From the NCBI GenBank assembly GCA_030635005.1, contig DAOVZS010000076.1, positions 1-9,217 on the forward strand: a DNA stretch of 9,217 nucleotides. Reading direction: 5' to 3'. The position numbers and the translations under genes were made by a program. Of this stretch, positions 1 to 6,600 are shown in pieces. This DNA comes from Thiomargarita sp. GTDB lineage: Bacteria; Pseudomonadota; Gammaproteobacteria; Beggiatoales; Beggiatoaceae. The notes beneath the pieces were generated by a model, which was not told the origin of the DNA, did not search any database, and worked only from the letters and a program-made list of their open reading frames with translations. Within the stretch, counting starts at the first letter, position 1. Every line of letters starts with the position of its first letter.

Positions 1-119
1 ATGTCAAACTGACAGTGAAATTGATTGCACCTATTGCGATGGAAAAAGGCTTACGCTTTGCAGTTCGAGAAGGTGGACGTACTGTTGGAGCCGGGGTGGT
101 CACTAAAATTATTGAATAA
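1..119 (+). CDS. tuf: Elongation factor Tu, C-terminal end (5' truncated)
   Basis: This is the 3' end of a tuf gene whose start lies outside the window. Complete codons begin at base 3 and give 38 residues before the TAA at 117-119. The tail includes IAPIAMEKGLRFAVREGGRT and then VGAGVVTKIIE, which matches the last beta-barrel domain (domain 3) of EF-Tu almost residue for residue, including the GLRFA(I/V)REGGRTVGAGVV signature. EF-Tu is the cytoplasmic GTPase that delivers aminoacyl-tRNA to the ribosome. The neighbours (tRNA-Trp, secE, nusG) match the tufB-type locus of many gammaproteobacteria. Only the C-terminal end is visible, so GTPase motifs cannot be checked and this copy cannot be told from a second tuf copy elsewhere in the genome. 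Confidence 0.96.
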   Translation, partial: VKLTVKLIAPIAMEKGLRFAVREGGRTVGAGVVTKIIE

Positions 120-132
120 GACAAATATTAAA

Positions 133-160
133 AAAATCCGATTACAAATAATCGGATTTT
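133..160 (+). terminator. Hairpin after tuf, probable (leaky) intrinsic terminator
   Basis: A perfect 12-bp inverted repeat lies 13 nt after the tuf stop codon: arms 133-144 and 149-160 with a CAAA loop. The upstream arm begins with A residues and the downstream arm ends in TTTT, as in intrinsic terminators. Only three of the pairs are G-C, and the T-run is consumed by the stem, so termination may be inefficient. The A-tract and T-tract are symmetric, so it could also act on the other strand. tRNA-Trp begins only 18 nt later, so some read-through or RNA processing here seems likely. Confidence 0.55.
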
Positions 161-178
161 GAACGAACAGATTATCAT

Positions 179-254
179 AGGCCAGTAGCTCAATTGGCAG
201 AGCACTACACTCCAAATGTAGGGGTTGGGGGTTCGATTCCCTCCTGGCCTGCCA
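179..254 (+). tRNA. tRNA-Trp (anticodon CCA)
   Basis: A complete 76-nt cloverleaf with the 3' CCA encoded. The acceptor stem AGGCCAG (179-185) pairs with CTGGCCT (244-250). The D stem is GCTC/GAGC (188-191/200-203). The anticodon stem is CTACA/TGTAG (205-209/217-221), with loop CTCCAAA giving anticodon CCA at 212-214, which reads UGG. The T stem is 227-231/239-243 with one G-T wobble and a TTCGATT loop. Discriminator G73 (251), the A1-U72 pair and the CCA anticodon are the known bacterial tryptophan identity elements. A tRNA-Trp between tuf and secE is a common gammaproteobacterial arrangement. No convincing separate promoter fits between the preceding hairpin and the gene, so it is probably cut from a longer transcript. 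Confidence 0.97.
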
Positions 255-281
255 TTTTTTCAGAAAACGTAATAATCAATA

Positions 282-665
282 ATGACGATAAAAAAAGATG
301 CAAACACATCTACTAATACACTAGATACCATCAAATGGTTAATAGTCATATTATTGATCAGTGGTAGCATTATCGGATTCTACTATTTTACTGAACAGTC
401 ACAATTGACACGAGTACTCTCTTTTTTGAGTGTAATCGCTATTGCAACATTTATAGCCAGTACCACTGCAAAAGGTCGTTTTACTGTAGATTTTCTGCGT
501 GCTACACATCTTGAAGTTAGAAAAGTTGTTTGGCCCACACGTCAAGAAACGCTACAAATGACTGGAATTGTGTTATTAATGGTTGTTATTGTTGCCGTGA
601 TTATTTGGGGACTAGATAGCTTTTTATTTTGGATGGTACGATTATTTACTGGCCAAGGAGGATAA
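282..665 (+). CDS. secE: Preprotein translocase subunit SecE
   Basis: SecE is an inner-membrane subunit of the SecYEG channel, where it clamps the two halves of SecY. The product is 127 residues, the same length as E. coli SecE. Three hydrophobic segments are visible at about residues 19-36, 45-62 and 94-112, the three-helix form; the third is the essential one. Between the second and third is the conserved amphipathic cytoplasmic segment EVRKVVWPTRQET (78-90), the family hallmark, followed by the IIWGLDSFLFW region. The ATG at 282 gives the expected N-terminus, but no Shine-Dalgarno sequence precedes it: the 27 nt between the tRNA and the start are T- and A-rich. nusG follows after 3 nt with its ribosome binding site inside the secE end, so the two are co-transcribed and probably translationally coupled. 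Confidence 0.96.
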   Translation: MTIKKDANTSTNTLDTIKWLIVILLISGSIIGFYYFTEQSQLTRVLSFLSVIAIATFIASTTAKGRFTVDFLRATHLEVRKVVWPTRQETLQMTGIVLLMVVIVAVIIWGLDSFLFWMVRLFTGQGG

Positions 666-668
666 CTC

Positions 669-1241
669 ATGGGCTGGCGTTGGTATGTCGTACAAGCTTA
701 TTCTAATTATGAAAAATCTGTGATGCGCTCTCTTGAAGAACGAATCGGACGATCGCGTACCGCATTACAAGATTCTTTTAAAGAAGTCTTAGTACCCACA
801 GAAGAAGTTGTTGAAATGCGTGCTGGGCAAAAACGGAGAAGTGAGCGAAAACTATTTCCAGGGTATGTTCTCGTACAAATGGATTTAGAAGCCGTTGAAG
901 ACCAAGATGGTATACCATTTCCCTTAAAAGATGAGATTTGGCATTTAGTAAAAGATGTTCCAAAAGTCTTAGGATTTATTGGGGGGACACACCCTACCCC
1001 TATTACTGATAAAGAAGCTAATATCATTTTACAACGACTGGAAAATGGTGCTGATAATCCCTCTCCTAAAGTCTTATTTGAAGTGGGAGAAGTTGTGCGC
1101 GTGATTGAAGGTCCCTTTGCAGATTTTAATGGAATGGTTGAAGACGTTAATTATGAAAAAAACCGTTTACGTGTTGCAGTCATGATTTTCGGACGTTCTA
1201 CACCCGTAGATTTAGAATTTGGACATGTTGAAAAAGAATAA
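669..1241 (+). CDS. nusG: Transcription termination/antitermination factor NusG
   Basis: NusG binds the RNA polymerase clamp through its N-terminal NGN domain and contacts Rho or ribosomal protein S10 through its C-terminal KOW domain, linking elongation to termination and translation. The 190-residue product begins with the NGN core (RWYVVQAYSNYEKSV, then FKEVLVPTEEVVEM at 37-50 and SERKLFPGYVLVQM at 58-71). The KOW domain spans about 137-190 (VGEVVRVIEGPFADFNGMVE, then FGRSTPVDLEF). E. coli NusG has 181 residues. The extra length is mainly a 13-residue insertion between QM (70-71) and WHLV (91-94), on the NGN surface. The ATG at 669 has an ideal AAGGAGG at 655-661, 7 nt away and within the secE coding end. 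The TAA stop lies 79 nt before rplK. Confidence 0.97.
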   Translation: MGWRWYVVQAYSNYEKSVMRSLEERIGRSRTALQDSFKEVLVPTEEVVEMRAGQKRRSERKLFPGYVLVQMDLEAVEDQDGIPFPLKDEIWHLVKDVPKVLGFIGGTHPTPITDKEANIILQRLENGADNPSPKVLFEVGEVVRVIEGPFADFNGMVEDVNYEKNRLRVAVMIFGRSTPVDLEFGHVEKE

Positions 1242-1270
1242 CCAATCAGATTAATTTAAATAAAAAATAA

Positions 1271-1306
1271 CGGGGAGCTTATATTAAATATAGGCGTTTA
1301 TACCCG
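1271..1306 (+). promoter_or_regulatory. L1 operator in the rplK leader mRNA
   Basis: The nusG-rplK gap folds like the ribosomal protein L1 binding site known from the E. coli rplK leader. An outer stem CGGG (1271-1274) pairs with CCCG (1303-1306). An asymmetric internal loop has GAG on the 5' side and CGTTTATA on the 3' side. The inner stem is C1278-T1284 with A1288-G1294, seven pairs including one G-T wobble, closed by a TAA loop. The GGGAGC...GGCGTT arrangement is the same in E. coli, where it mimics the L1 site on 23S rRNA. The Shine-Dalgarno AAGGA (1309-1313) begins 3 nt after the stem, so L1 binding would block rplK-rplA translation. This is structural inference; binding is not shown. 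Confidence 0.75.
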
Positions 1307-1320
1307 GAAAGGAATTTTAA

Positions 1321-1752
1321 ATGGCTAAAAAAGTAACAGCCTATATTAAATTACAAGTGAAAGCAGGACAAGCTAATCCAAGTCCACCTGTAGGCCCAGC
1401 ACTGGGTCAGCATGGGCTTAATATTATGGAGTTTTGTAAAGCCTTTAATGCTAAAACACAGCATCTTGAACCAGGCTTACCCACCCCAGTTATTATCACG
1501 GCTTACTCAGATCGCAGTTTCACCTTTATCCTTAAAACAACCCCCGCGTCTATTTTATTAAGAAAAGCAGCAGGAGTTGAAAAGGGCAGTCCATCCCCCC
1601 ATAGCCAGAAAGTGGGCACAGTGACACGTGTGCAACTGGAAGAAATTGCAACTGCCAAAATGTCTGATTTAAGTGCATCTAATATGGATGCAGCGGTGCG
1701 TACTATAGCTGGCAGTGCGCGTAGTATGGGTTTGACGGTGGAGGGACTTTAA
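1321..1752 (+). CDS. rplK: 50S ribosomal protein L11
   Basis: L11 binds the GTPase-associated region of 23S rRNA at the base of the L7/L12 stalk and is needed for the RelA stringent response in well-studied bacteria. The product is 143 residues, close to E. coli (142). The N-terminal domain contains NPSPPVGPALGQHGLNIMEF, with the proline-rich thiostrepton-site segment, then FCKAFNAKT. The C-terminal RNA-binding domain contains DRSFTFILKTTPAS, KVGTVTRVQLEEIA and the terminal ARSMGLTVEG. Start at 1321 is supported by AAGGA at 1309-1313, 7 nt upstream, and by the conserved MAKKV start. rplA begins on the base after its TAA, so L11 and L1 are made in a coupled way under the L1 operator. Confidence 0.98.
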   Translation: MAKKVTAYIKLQVKAGQANPSPPVGPALGQHGLNIMEFCKAFNAKTQHLEPGLPTPVIITAYSDRSFTFILKTTPASILLRKAAGVEKGSPSPHSQKVGTVTRVQLEEIATAKMSDLSASNMDAAVRTIAGSARSMGLTVEGL

Positions 1753-2442
1753 ATGGCTAAACGATCTAAACGCTTAACTGCAATCATGAAGCAGTTGGTA
1801 CATGGTAAATCTTATGCAATCACGGAAGCTTTAGACTTATTAAAGTCTTTTCCAAGTGCTAAATTTAAAGAATCCGTTGATGTGAGTATTAATTTAGGTG
1901 TAGATCCTCGTAAAAGTGAACAAGTTGTGCGTGGTTCCACTTTATTACCTAATGGAACTGGAAAAACAGTGCGCGTAGCCGTTTTTACATCTGAAACAAA
2001 AGCAGAAGCTGCCAAAGAAGCAGGGGCTGATTTTGTGGGTTTCACAGATTTAGCAGAACGTGTCAAAAAAGGATTTTTAGATTTTGATGTCGTCATTGCA
2101 TCGCCTGATGCTATGCGGATTGTAGGTCCTTTGGGAAAAATACTAGGACCGCGTGGTTTGATGCCAAATCCAAAAGTAGGTACAGTCACACCAGATGTTG
2201 CTGGCGCAGTTAAAAATGCTAAATCAGGACAAGTGCGTTATAGAACAGATAAAGGTGGCATTATACATTGCTATTTAGGAAATAACACATTTTCTACAAA
2301 AGCATTGCATGAGAATTTAAAAGTATTACTTGCAGATTTACAGAAAGCAAAACCAATGACATCAAAAGGCGTTTATTTACAAAAAATAACAGTGTCTACA
2401 ACGATGGGACCTGGAATTGTCATAGATATCGCAAGTATCTAA
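1753..2442 (+). CDS. rplA: 50S ribosomal protein L1
   Basis: L1 forms the mobile L1 stalk that helps release deacylated tRNA from the E site, and it represses its own operon by binding the rplK leader. The product is 229 residues; E. coli has 234, and this one lacks a few C-terminal residues. Visible landmarks are FKESVDVSINLGVDPRKS (about 38-55), VRGSTLLPNGTGK, FDVVIASPDAMRIVGPLGKI and the L1 signature LGPRGLMPNPKVGTVTPDV. The C-terminal part has AKSGQVRYRTDKGGIIH and STTMGPGIVIDIA. ATG directly follows the rplK TAA, and GGAGGG at 1740-1745, inside the rplK end, is its ribosome binding site 7 nt upstream. This is the usual translationally coupled rplK-rplA pair. Confidence 0.98.
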   Translation: MAKRSKRLTAIMKQLVHGKSYAITEALDLLKSFPSAKFKESVDVSINLGVDPRKSEQVVRGSTLLPNGTGKTVRVAVFTSETKAEAAKEAGADFVGFTDLAERVKKGFLDFDVVIASPDAMRIVGPLGKILGPRGLMPNPKVGTVTPDVAGAVKNAKSGQVRYRTDKGGIIHCYLGNNTFSTKALHENLKVLLADLQKAKPMTSKGVYLQKITVSTTMGPGIVIDIASI

Positions 2443-2530
2443 AAAAGACTTTGTGCTACTGGAAGTTCTCCAGCAGATCTCAAAGACCGTAGGTATCAGT
2501 ATAAATCCTACGCAGACCTTATCACTGAAA
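2443..2530 (+). promoter_or_regulatory. L10 leader (autogenous L10-L7/L12 binding site)
   Basis: The 102-nt rplA-rplJ gap contains the ribosomal protein L10 leader element. A bulged hairpin forms from CTTTG/CAAAG (2449-2453/2481-2485), then CT/AG (2456-2457/2475-2476) and CTGGA/TCCAG (2459-2463/2469-2473) with a 5-nt loop. A second hairpin is CGTAGG/CCTACG (2488-2493/2507-2512). The segment AGACCGTAGG...CCTACGCAGACC is the part I recognise as typical of gammaproteobacterial L10 leaders. In E. coli the L10-L7/L12 complex binds here and lowers rplJ-rplL translation. The rplJ Shine-Dalgarno AAGGAG lies at 2532-2537, just downstream. A covariance-model search would settle the exact boundaries. 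Confidence 0.8.
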
Positions 2531-2544
2531 AAAGGAGAGCGTGA

Positions 2545-3069
2545 ATGCCGCTTAAGCTTTCAGATAAGCGAGCTATTATTGCCACAGTAAATGATTTGGC
2601 TTCTCGTGCACATTCTGCTGTTGTTGCAGAATATCGCGGATTGACCAGTGCTGAAATGACAGAATTACGTCACAAAGCGCGGGACGCAGGTGTCCATTTA
2701 CAAGTTGTGAGAAATACCCTGGCTCAACGTGCCGTGTTAAAGACCAATTTTGAATGTTTACAACCCACTCTAGTTGGGCCTGTGATAATGGCTTTTTCTC
2801 TTAATGAACCAAAAGCTGCTGCACAAGTGCTTAACGACTTTCTAAAAACCAACAAAAAATTGGTGATTAAAAGTCTCGGATTAGGGGGACAATTATTACC
2901 TGCATCAGATCTTGAACGGATAGCTAATTTACCCTCTCATGAGGAAGCTATCAGTATGCTTATGTCTGTTATGCAAGGTCCCATGACAAAATTGGTTCGT
3001 ACACTTGCCGAACCTCATGCCAAATTAGTGCGCACAATAGCCGCAGTACGCGACAAACAATCCAGTTAA
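2545..3069 (+). CDS. rplJ: 50S ribosomal protein L10
   Basis: L10 anchors L7/L12 dimers to the 50S stalk base; its N-terminal domain binds 23S rRNA and its C-terminal helix carries the dimers. The product has 174 residues against 165 in E. coli. The N-terminal part shows VVAEYRGLTSAEMTELRHKA (27-46) and LQVVRNTLAQRAV, and the middle LVGPVIMAFS. The C-terminal helix starts after LPSHEEAISMLM (129-140) and contains KLVRT twice, at 149-153 and 160-164, 11 residues apart, accounting for the 9 extra residues. AAGGAG at 2532-2537 supports the ATG at 2545; the TGA just before it (TGAATG) is not the end of any gene. rplL follows after 18 nt, and the leader upstream is the likely control site for both. 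Confidence 0.97.
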   Translation: MPLKLSDKRAIIATVNDLASRAHSAVVAEYRGLTSAEMTELRHKARDAGVHLQVVRNTLAQRAVLKTNFECLQPTLVGPVIMAFSLNEPKAAAQVLNDFLKTNKKLVIKSLGLGGQLLPASDLERIANLPSHEEAISMLMSVMQGPMTKLVRTLAEPHAKLVRTIAAVRDKQSS

Positions 3070-3072
3070 AAT

Positions 3073-3077
3073 AGGAG
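3073..3077 (+). promoter_or_regulatory. Ribosome binding site that fixes the rplL start
   Basis: AGGAG lies 10 nt before the ATG at 3088 but only 1 nt before another in-frame ATG at 3079. The nearer ATG is too close to be used. 3088 also gives the conserved start MAVAKEDILDTI, so rplL is annotated from 3088 and the three extra residues MIL are left out. Confidence 0.8.
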
Positions 3078-3087
3078 AATGATTCTC

Positions 3088-3465
3088 ATGGCAGTAGCCA
3101 AAGAAGATATTTTAGATACCATTGCTAATATGACCGTATTAGAAGTGGTTGATCTCATTACCGCAATGGAAGAAAAATTTGGCGTATCAGCAGCTGCAGC
3201 TGTCGCCGCTGTCGCCGTTCCCAGTAGCGGTGCTGCAGAAGCAGAAGCAGTACAAACAGAGTTTACAGTGTCTCTGACAAGTTTTGGTGAAAAGAAAGTG
3301 CAAGTCATCAAGGTGATTCGTGCAATCACAGATCTTGGATTAAAAGAAGCTAAAGCCCTTGTGGAAAGTGCTCCTGCTCCTGTGAAAGAAAATATTCCAA
3401 AAGCAGACGCAGATAAAATTAAGACACAGCTTGAAGAAGTTGGCGCGAGTGTCGAAATTAAATAG
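3088..3465 (+). CDS. rplL: 50S ribosomal protein L7/L12
   Basis: L7/L12 is the multi-copy acidic stalk protein that recruits and activates translational GTPases such as EF-Tu and EF-G. The product is 125 residues (E. coli 121). The N-terminal dimerisation domain is MTVLEVVDLITAMEEKFGV (about 14-32). An Ala/Val-rich flexible hinge follows at about 33-55. The globular C-terminal domain has FGEKKVQVIKVIRAITDLGL, then LKEAKALVESAPAPVKENI and the final VGASVEIK, including the lysine-rich factor-binding helix. It follows rplJ by 18 nt with its own ribosome binding site, fitting the several-fold higher synthesis of L7/L12. Its TAG is the only non-TAA stop among the genes ending in this window, and it is in frame with rpoB through an open linker. 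Confidence 0.97.
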   Translation: MAVAKEDILDTIANMTVLEVVDLITAMEEKFGVSAAAAVAAVAVPSSGAAEAEAVQTEFTVSLTSFGEKKVQVIKVIRAITDLGLKEAKALVESAPAPVKENIPKADADKIKTQLEEVGASVEIK

Positions 3466-3473
3466 TTGTTTTT

Positions 3474-3493
3474 AGGGACGCAAACGCGTCCCT
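3474..3493 (+). promoter_or_regulatory. Perfect 8-bp hairpin in the rplL-rpoB spacer
   Basis: AGGGACGC (3474-3481) and GCGTCCCT (3486-3493) form a perfect GC-rich stem with an AAAC loop, starting 8 nt after the rplL stop. No T-run follows; a TTGTTTTT tract precedes it instead, so it is not a standard intrinsic terminator. In E. coli the rplL-rpoB spacer holds an attenuator and an RNase III processing site that lower rpoB expression relative to the ribosomal genes; this hairpin sits in the equivalent place. Roles as an attenuator, a processing site or a 3'-end stabiliser for rplL mRNA are all possible. Confidence 0.6.
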
Positions 3494-3600
3494 TATGCCT
3501 ATCTAGTGACCACCAGAAGAAATATCTTTCTGAGTCTCCCATCATTTGTTCTCATCTAAACAGATTCTTTTTCTGTCAAGCTCTAAAGCACTCCTTGATT

Positions 3601-6600
3601 ATGAAATATTCCTTCACTGAGAGAAAACGCCTCCGCAATGATTTTGGAAAACGTCCTTCTGTACTCGACGTACCTTATTTACTGGCCATCCAAATTGATT
3701 CTTATAAAACCTTCTTACAAGAAGATAAACTTCCAGAACAACGAAGAAATGTTGGTTTACAAGCAGCTTTTTTATCTGTCTTCCCCCTCTCAAGCTATTC
3801 AGGAACCGCGAGACTAGAATATGTTGGATATCGCCTAGATATACCTCCATTTGATGTTAAAGAATGTCTCCAGCGTGGAATGAATTATTGTACATCGCTA
3901 AGAGTCAAACTTCGTCTTGTCTTATATGAAAAAGACAGCAAAACTGAAACCGTTAAAGAGATTAAAGATCAAGAAGTTTATATGGGTGAAATCCCGTTAA
4001 TGACTGACACCGGATCGTTTGTTATTAATGGAACAGAACGTGTGATCGTCTCTCAACTCCATCGATCACCTGGTGTATTTTTTGATCATGATCATGGTAA
4101 AACACATTCCTCTGGTAAATTATTATATACAGCAAGAATTATTCCTTATCGTGGTTCGTGGTTAGACCTTGAATTTGATCATAAAGATTGTATTTATGTA
4201 CGAATTGATAGACGACGTAAATTACCTGCCTCTATTTTATTACGTGCTTTAAATTACAATAATGAACAAATGCTGGAAAAGTTTTTTGATATGCATCACA
4301 TCAAGCGTATCAATGAAAATTTTCATTTGGTTCTTGATTTTAAACAGTTGAAGGGAGAAATTGCAAGCTTTGATATTACCACTCCTGATGGGGATATGAT
4401 TGTAGAATCAGGACGACGTATTAATTCTAAACATGTTAAACAATTAAAAAATAGTAAAATCACTACCGTTAAAATTTCAATCGTGACTTTAGACGGCCAT
4501 ATAAAATCGTTTTTACTGGGAAAAGTATTAGCACATAATGTACTGTTTCCAGAAACAGGAAAAATATTGGCTTTAGCCAATGATGAATTAACAGAAGATA
4601 TTATTAATAGTTTATTAGAATATAAAGTTGAAAATTTCAAGCTTTTACACACCAATGATTCGGATAGAGGTGCTTATCTTTCGGATACTTTGCGTCTTGA
4701 TTCTACACAGTCAGTTTTAGAAGCACAAGTAGAAATTTATCGTGTGATGCGTCCAGGTGAACCTCCCACACCTGAAGCGGCTGAAAAATTATTTCAACAA
4801 TTATTTTTCATGGAAGAACGTTATGATTTATCTGTTGTAGGACGCATGAAATTTAATCTACGAGTGGGGCGTTCTGAAATTACAGGTTCTGGAATATTAT
4901 CTTCTGAAGATATTTTAGATGTTTTTCGTACTTTGATTAATATTCGTAATGGTATTGGGGTAATAGATGATATTGATCATTTAGGTAATCGTCGTATTCG
5001 CAGTGTAGGGGAAATGACAGAAAATCAATTTCGCATTGGTTTAGTACGGCTGGAGCGTGCGGTAAAAGAACGTTTAAGTTTAGCAGAATCAGAAGGTTTA
5101 ATGCCGCAAGAGATGATTAATGCGAAACCTGTTTCTGCTGTTATTCGAGAATTTTTTGGATCCAGTCAACTCTCACAGTTTATGGATCAAAATAATCCTT
5201 TATCAGAAGTGACGCATAAACGTCGTATTTCAGCTTTGGGACCGGGTGGTTTGACACGAGAACGTGCCGGTTTTGAAGTACGTGATGTGCATCCAACACA
5301 TTATGGACGTGTTTGTCCTATTGAGACACCAGAAGGTCCAAATATTGGATTAATAAATTCTCTTGCAGTGTATGCAAAAATGAATGACTATGGTTTTTTG
5401 GAGACCGCTTATCGTCATATTGAAGACGGTAAAGTAACCGCAAAAGTAGAGTATTTGTCAGCTATTGAAGAAGGAAATTATGTAATTGCGCAGGCAAATG
5501 TTCGTCTAAACGAAGATGGTTCATTTCAAGATGATTTGGTGACAGCACGATATGAAAATGAATTTACTATGGCAGAAAAAGCTAGAGTAGAATACATGGA
5601 TGTGTCCCCCAAACAAATTGTTTCTGTGGCTGCTTCACTCATTCCTTTTTTGGAACATGATGATGCTAATCGTGCACTCATGGGATCTAATATGCAACGA
5701 CAAGCTGTGCCCACACTACGTTCTGAAAAACCACTTGTTGGAACAGGAATGGAACGTGCAGTCGCAGTTGACTCTGGTGTCACAGTAATTGCAAAACGTA
5801 GTGGTTTCATAGATTATGTCGATGCTGCACGTATTGTGGTGCGAACGAATGATGAATCAGTCTCTGCTGGCGTAGATATTTATAATCTGACAAAATATGT
5901 GAGATCAAATCAGAATACCTGTATTAATCAAAAGCCATTAGTAAAAACCGGTGATATTATTTCTCAAGGCGATGTATTAGCAGATGGACCTTCAACGGAT
6001 TTAGGAGAACTGGCGCTTGGGCAAAATGTTTTAGTGGCTTTTATGCCTTGGAATGGGTATAACTTTGAAGATTCTATATTAATTTCAGAGCGTATTGTGA
6101 AAGAGGATCGTTTCACATCAATTCATATTGTAGAACTCACTTGTCAAGCCCGAGAAACTAAATTAGGGCCTGATGATATTACAGCGGATATTCCCAATAT
6201 TGGAGACACCGCTTTAAGAAATTTGGATGAATCTGGTATTGTTTCTGTGGGTGCACAAGTAAAACCAGGCGATATTTTGGTTGGAAAAGTAACCCCAAAA
6301 GGGGAAACACAATTAACACCTGAAGAAAAATTATTACGAGCCATTTTTGGAGAAAAAGCGTCTGATGTAAAAGATAGTTCTTTGCGTGTTCCTAGTGGCA
6401 CAATGGGTACAGTGATTGATGTCCAAGTATTTACTCGTGATGGTTTAGAAAAGGATGCACGTGCCAAACAAATTGAAGAATTAGCTTTACGACAAATTAA
6501 AAAAGATTTAGATGATGAACGCCGTATTGTAGAAATTGATCTTTTTGCACGTTTGGAGAAGATGTTGGTAGGGCAGACGGTAAAAAGTGGTCCCAATGGT

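Noticed and set aside
173..178. TATCAT -10-like box directly before tRNA-Trp
   Set aside because: It would start transcription inside the tRNA, and no -35 match lies 16-18 nt upstream.
405..436. TTGACA (405-410) and TGTAAT (431-436) inside secE as an internal promoter
   Set aside because: The spacing is 20 nt, outside the usual 16-18, and it lies within a coding sequence with no supporting context.
1228..1256. Possible promoter for rplK: TTGAAA (1228-1233) with TTAATT (1251-1256), 17-nt spacing
   Set aside because: The -35 is good, but the -10 matches only 3 of 6 and AT-rich DNA gives such pairs freely. E. coli has a promoter in this area, so one may exist, but the sequence does not fix it.
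3079..3087. Earlier rplL start at ATG 3079 (adds MIL)
   Set aside because: It lies 1 nt from AGGAG, too close for initiation. ATG 3088 has workable spacing and the conserved N-terminus.
3524..3536. AAATATCTTT-type inverted repeat in the rplL-rpoB spacer as a second hairpin
   Set aside because: Only about 5 weak A-T-rich pairs, expected by chance in AT-rich DNA.
3066..3545. 159-codon minus-strand reading frame opposite rplL
   Set aside because: It lies opposite the Ala-rich rplL gene, has no ribosome binding site or recognisable domain, and is a shadow of the coding frame.
3466..3600. N-terminal extension of RpoB by 45 residues, starting at TTG 3466 next to the rplL stop
   Set aside because: The segment resembles no RpoB N-terminus, overlaps the strong hairpin and has no ribosome binding site. 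ATG 3601 gives the conserved start.
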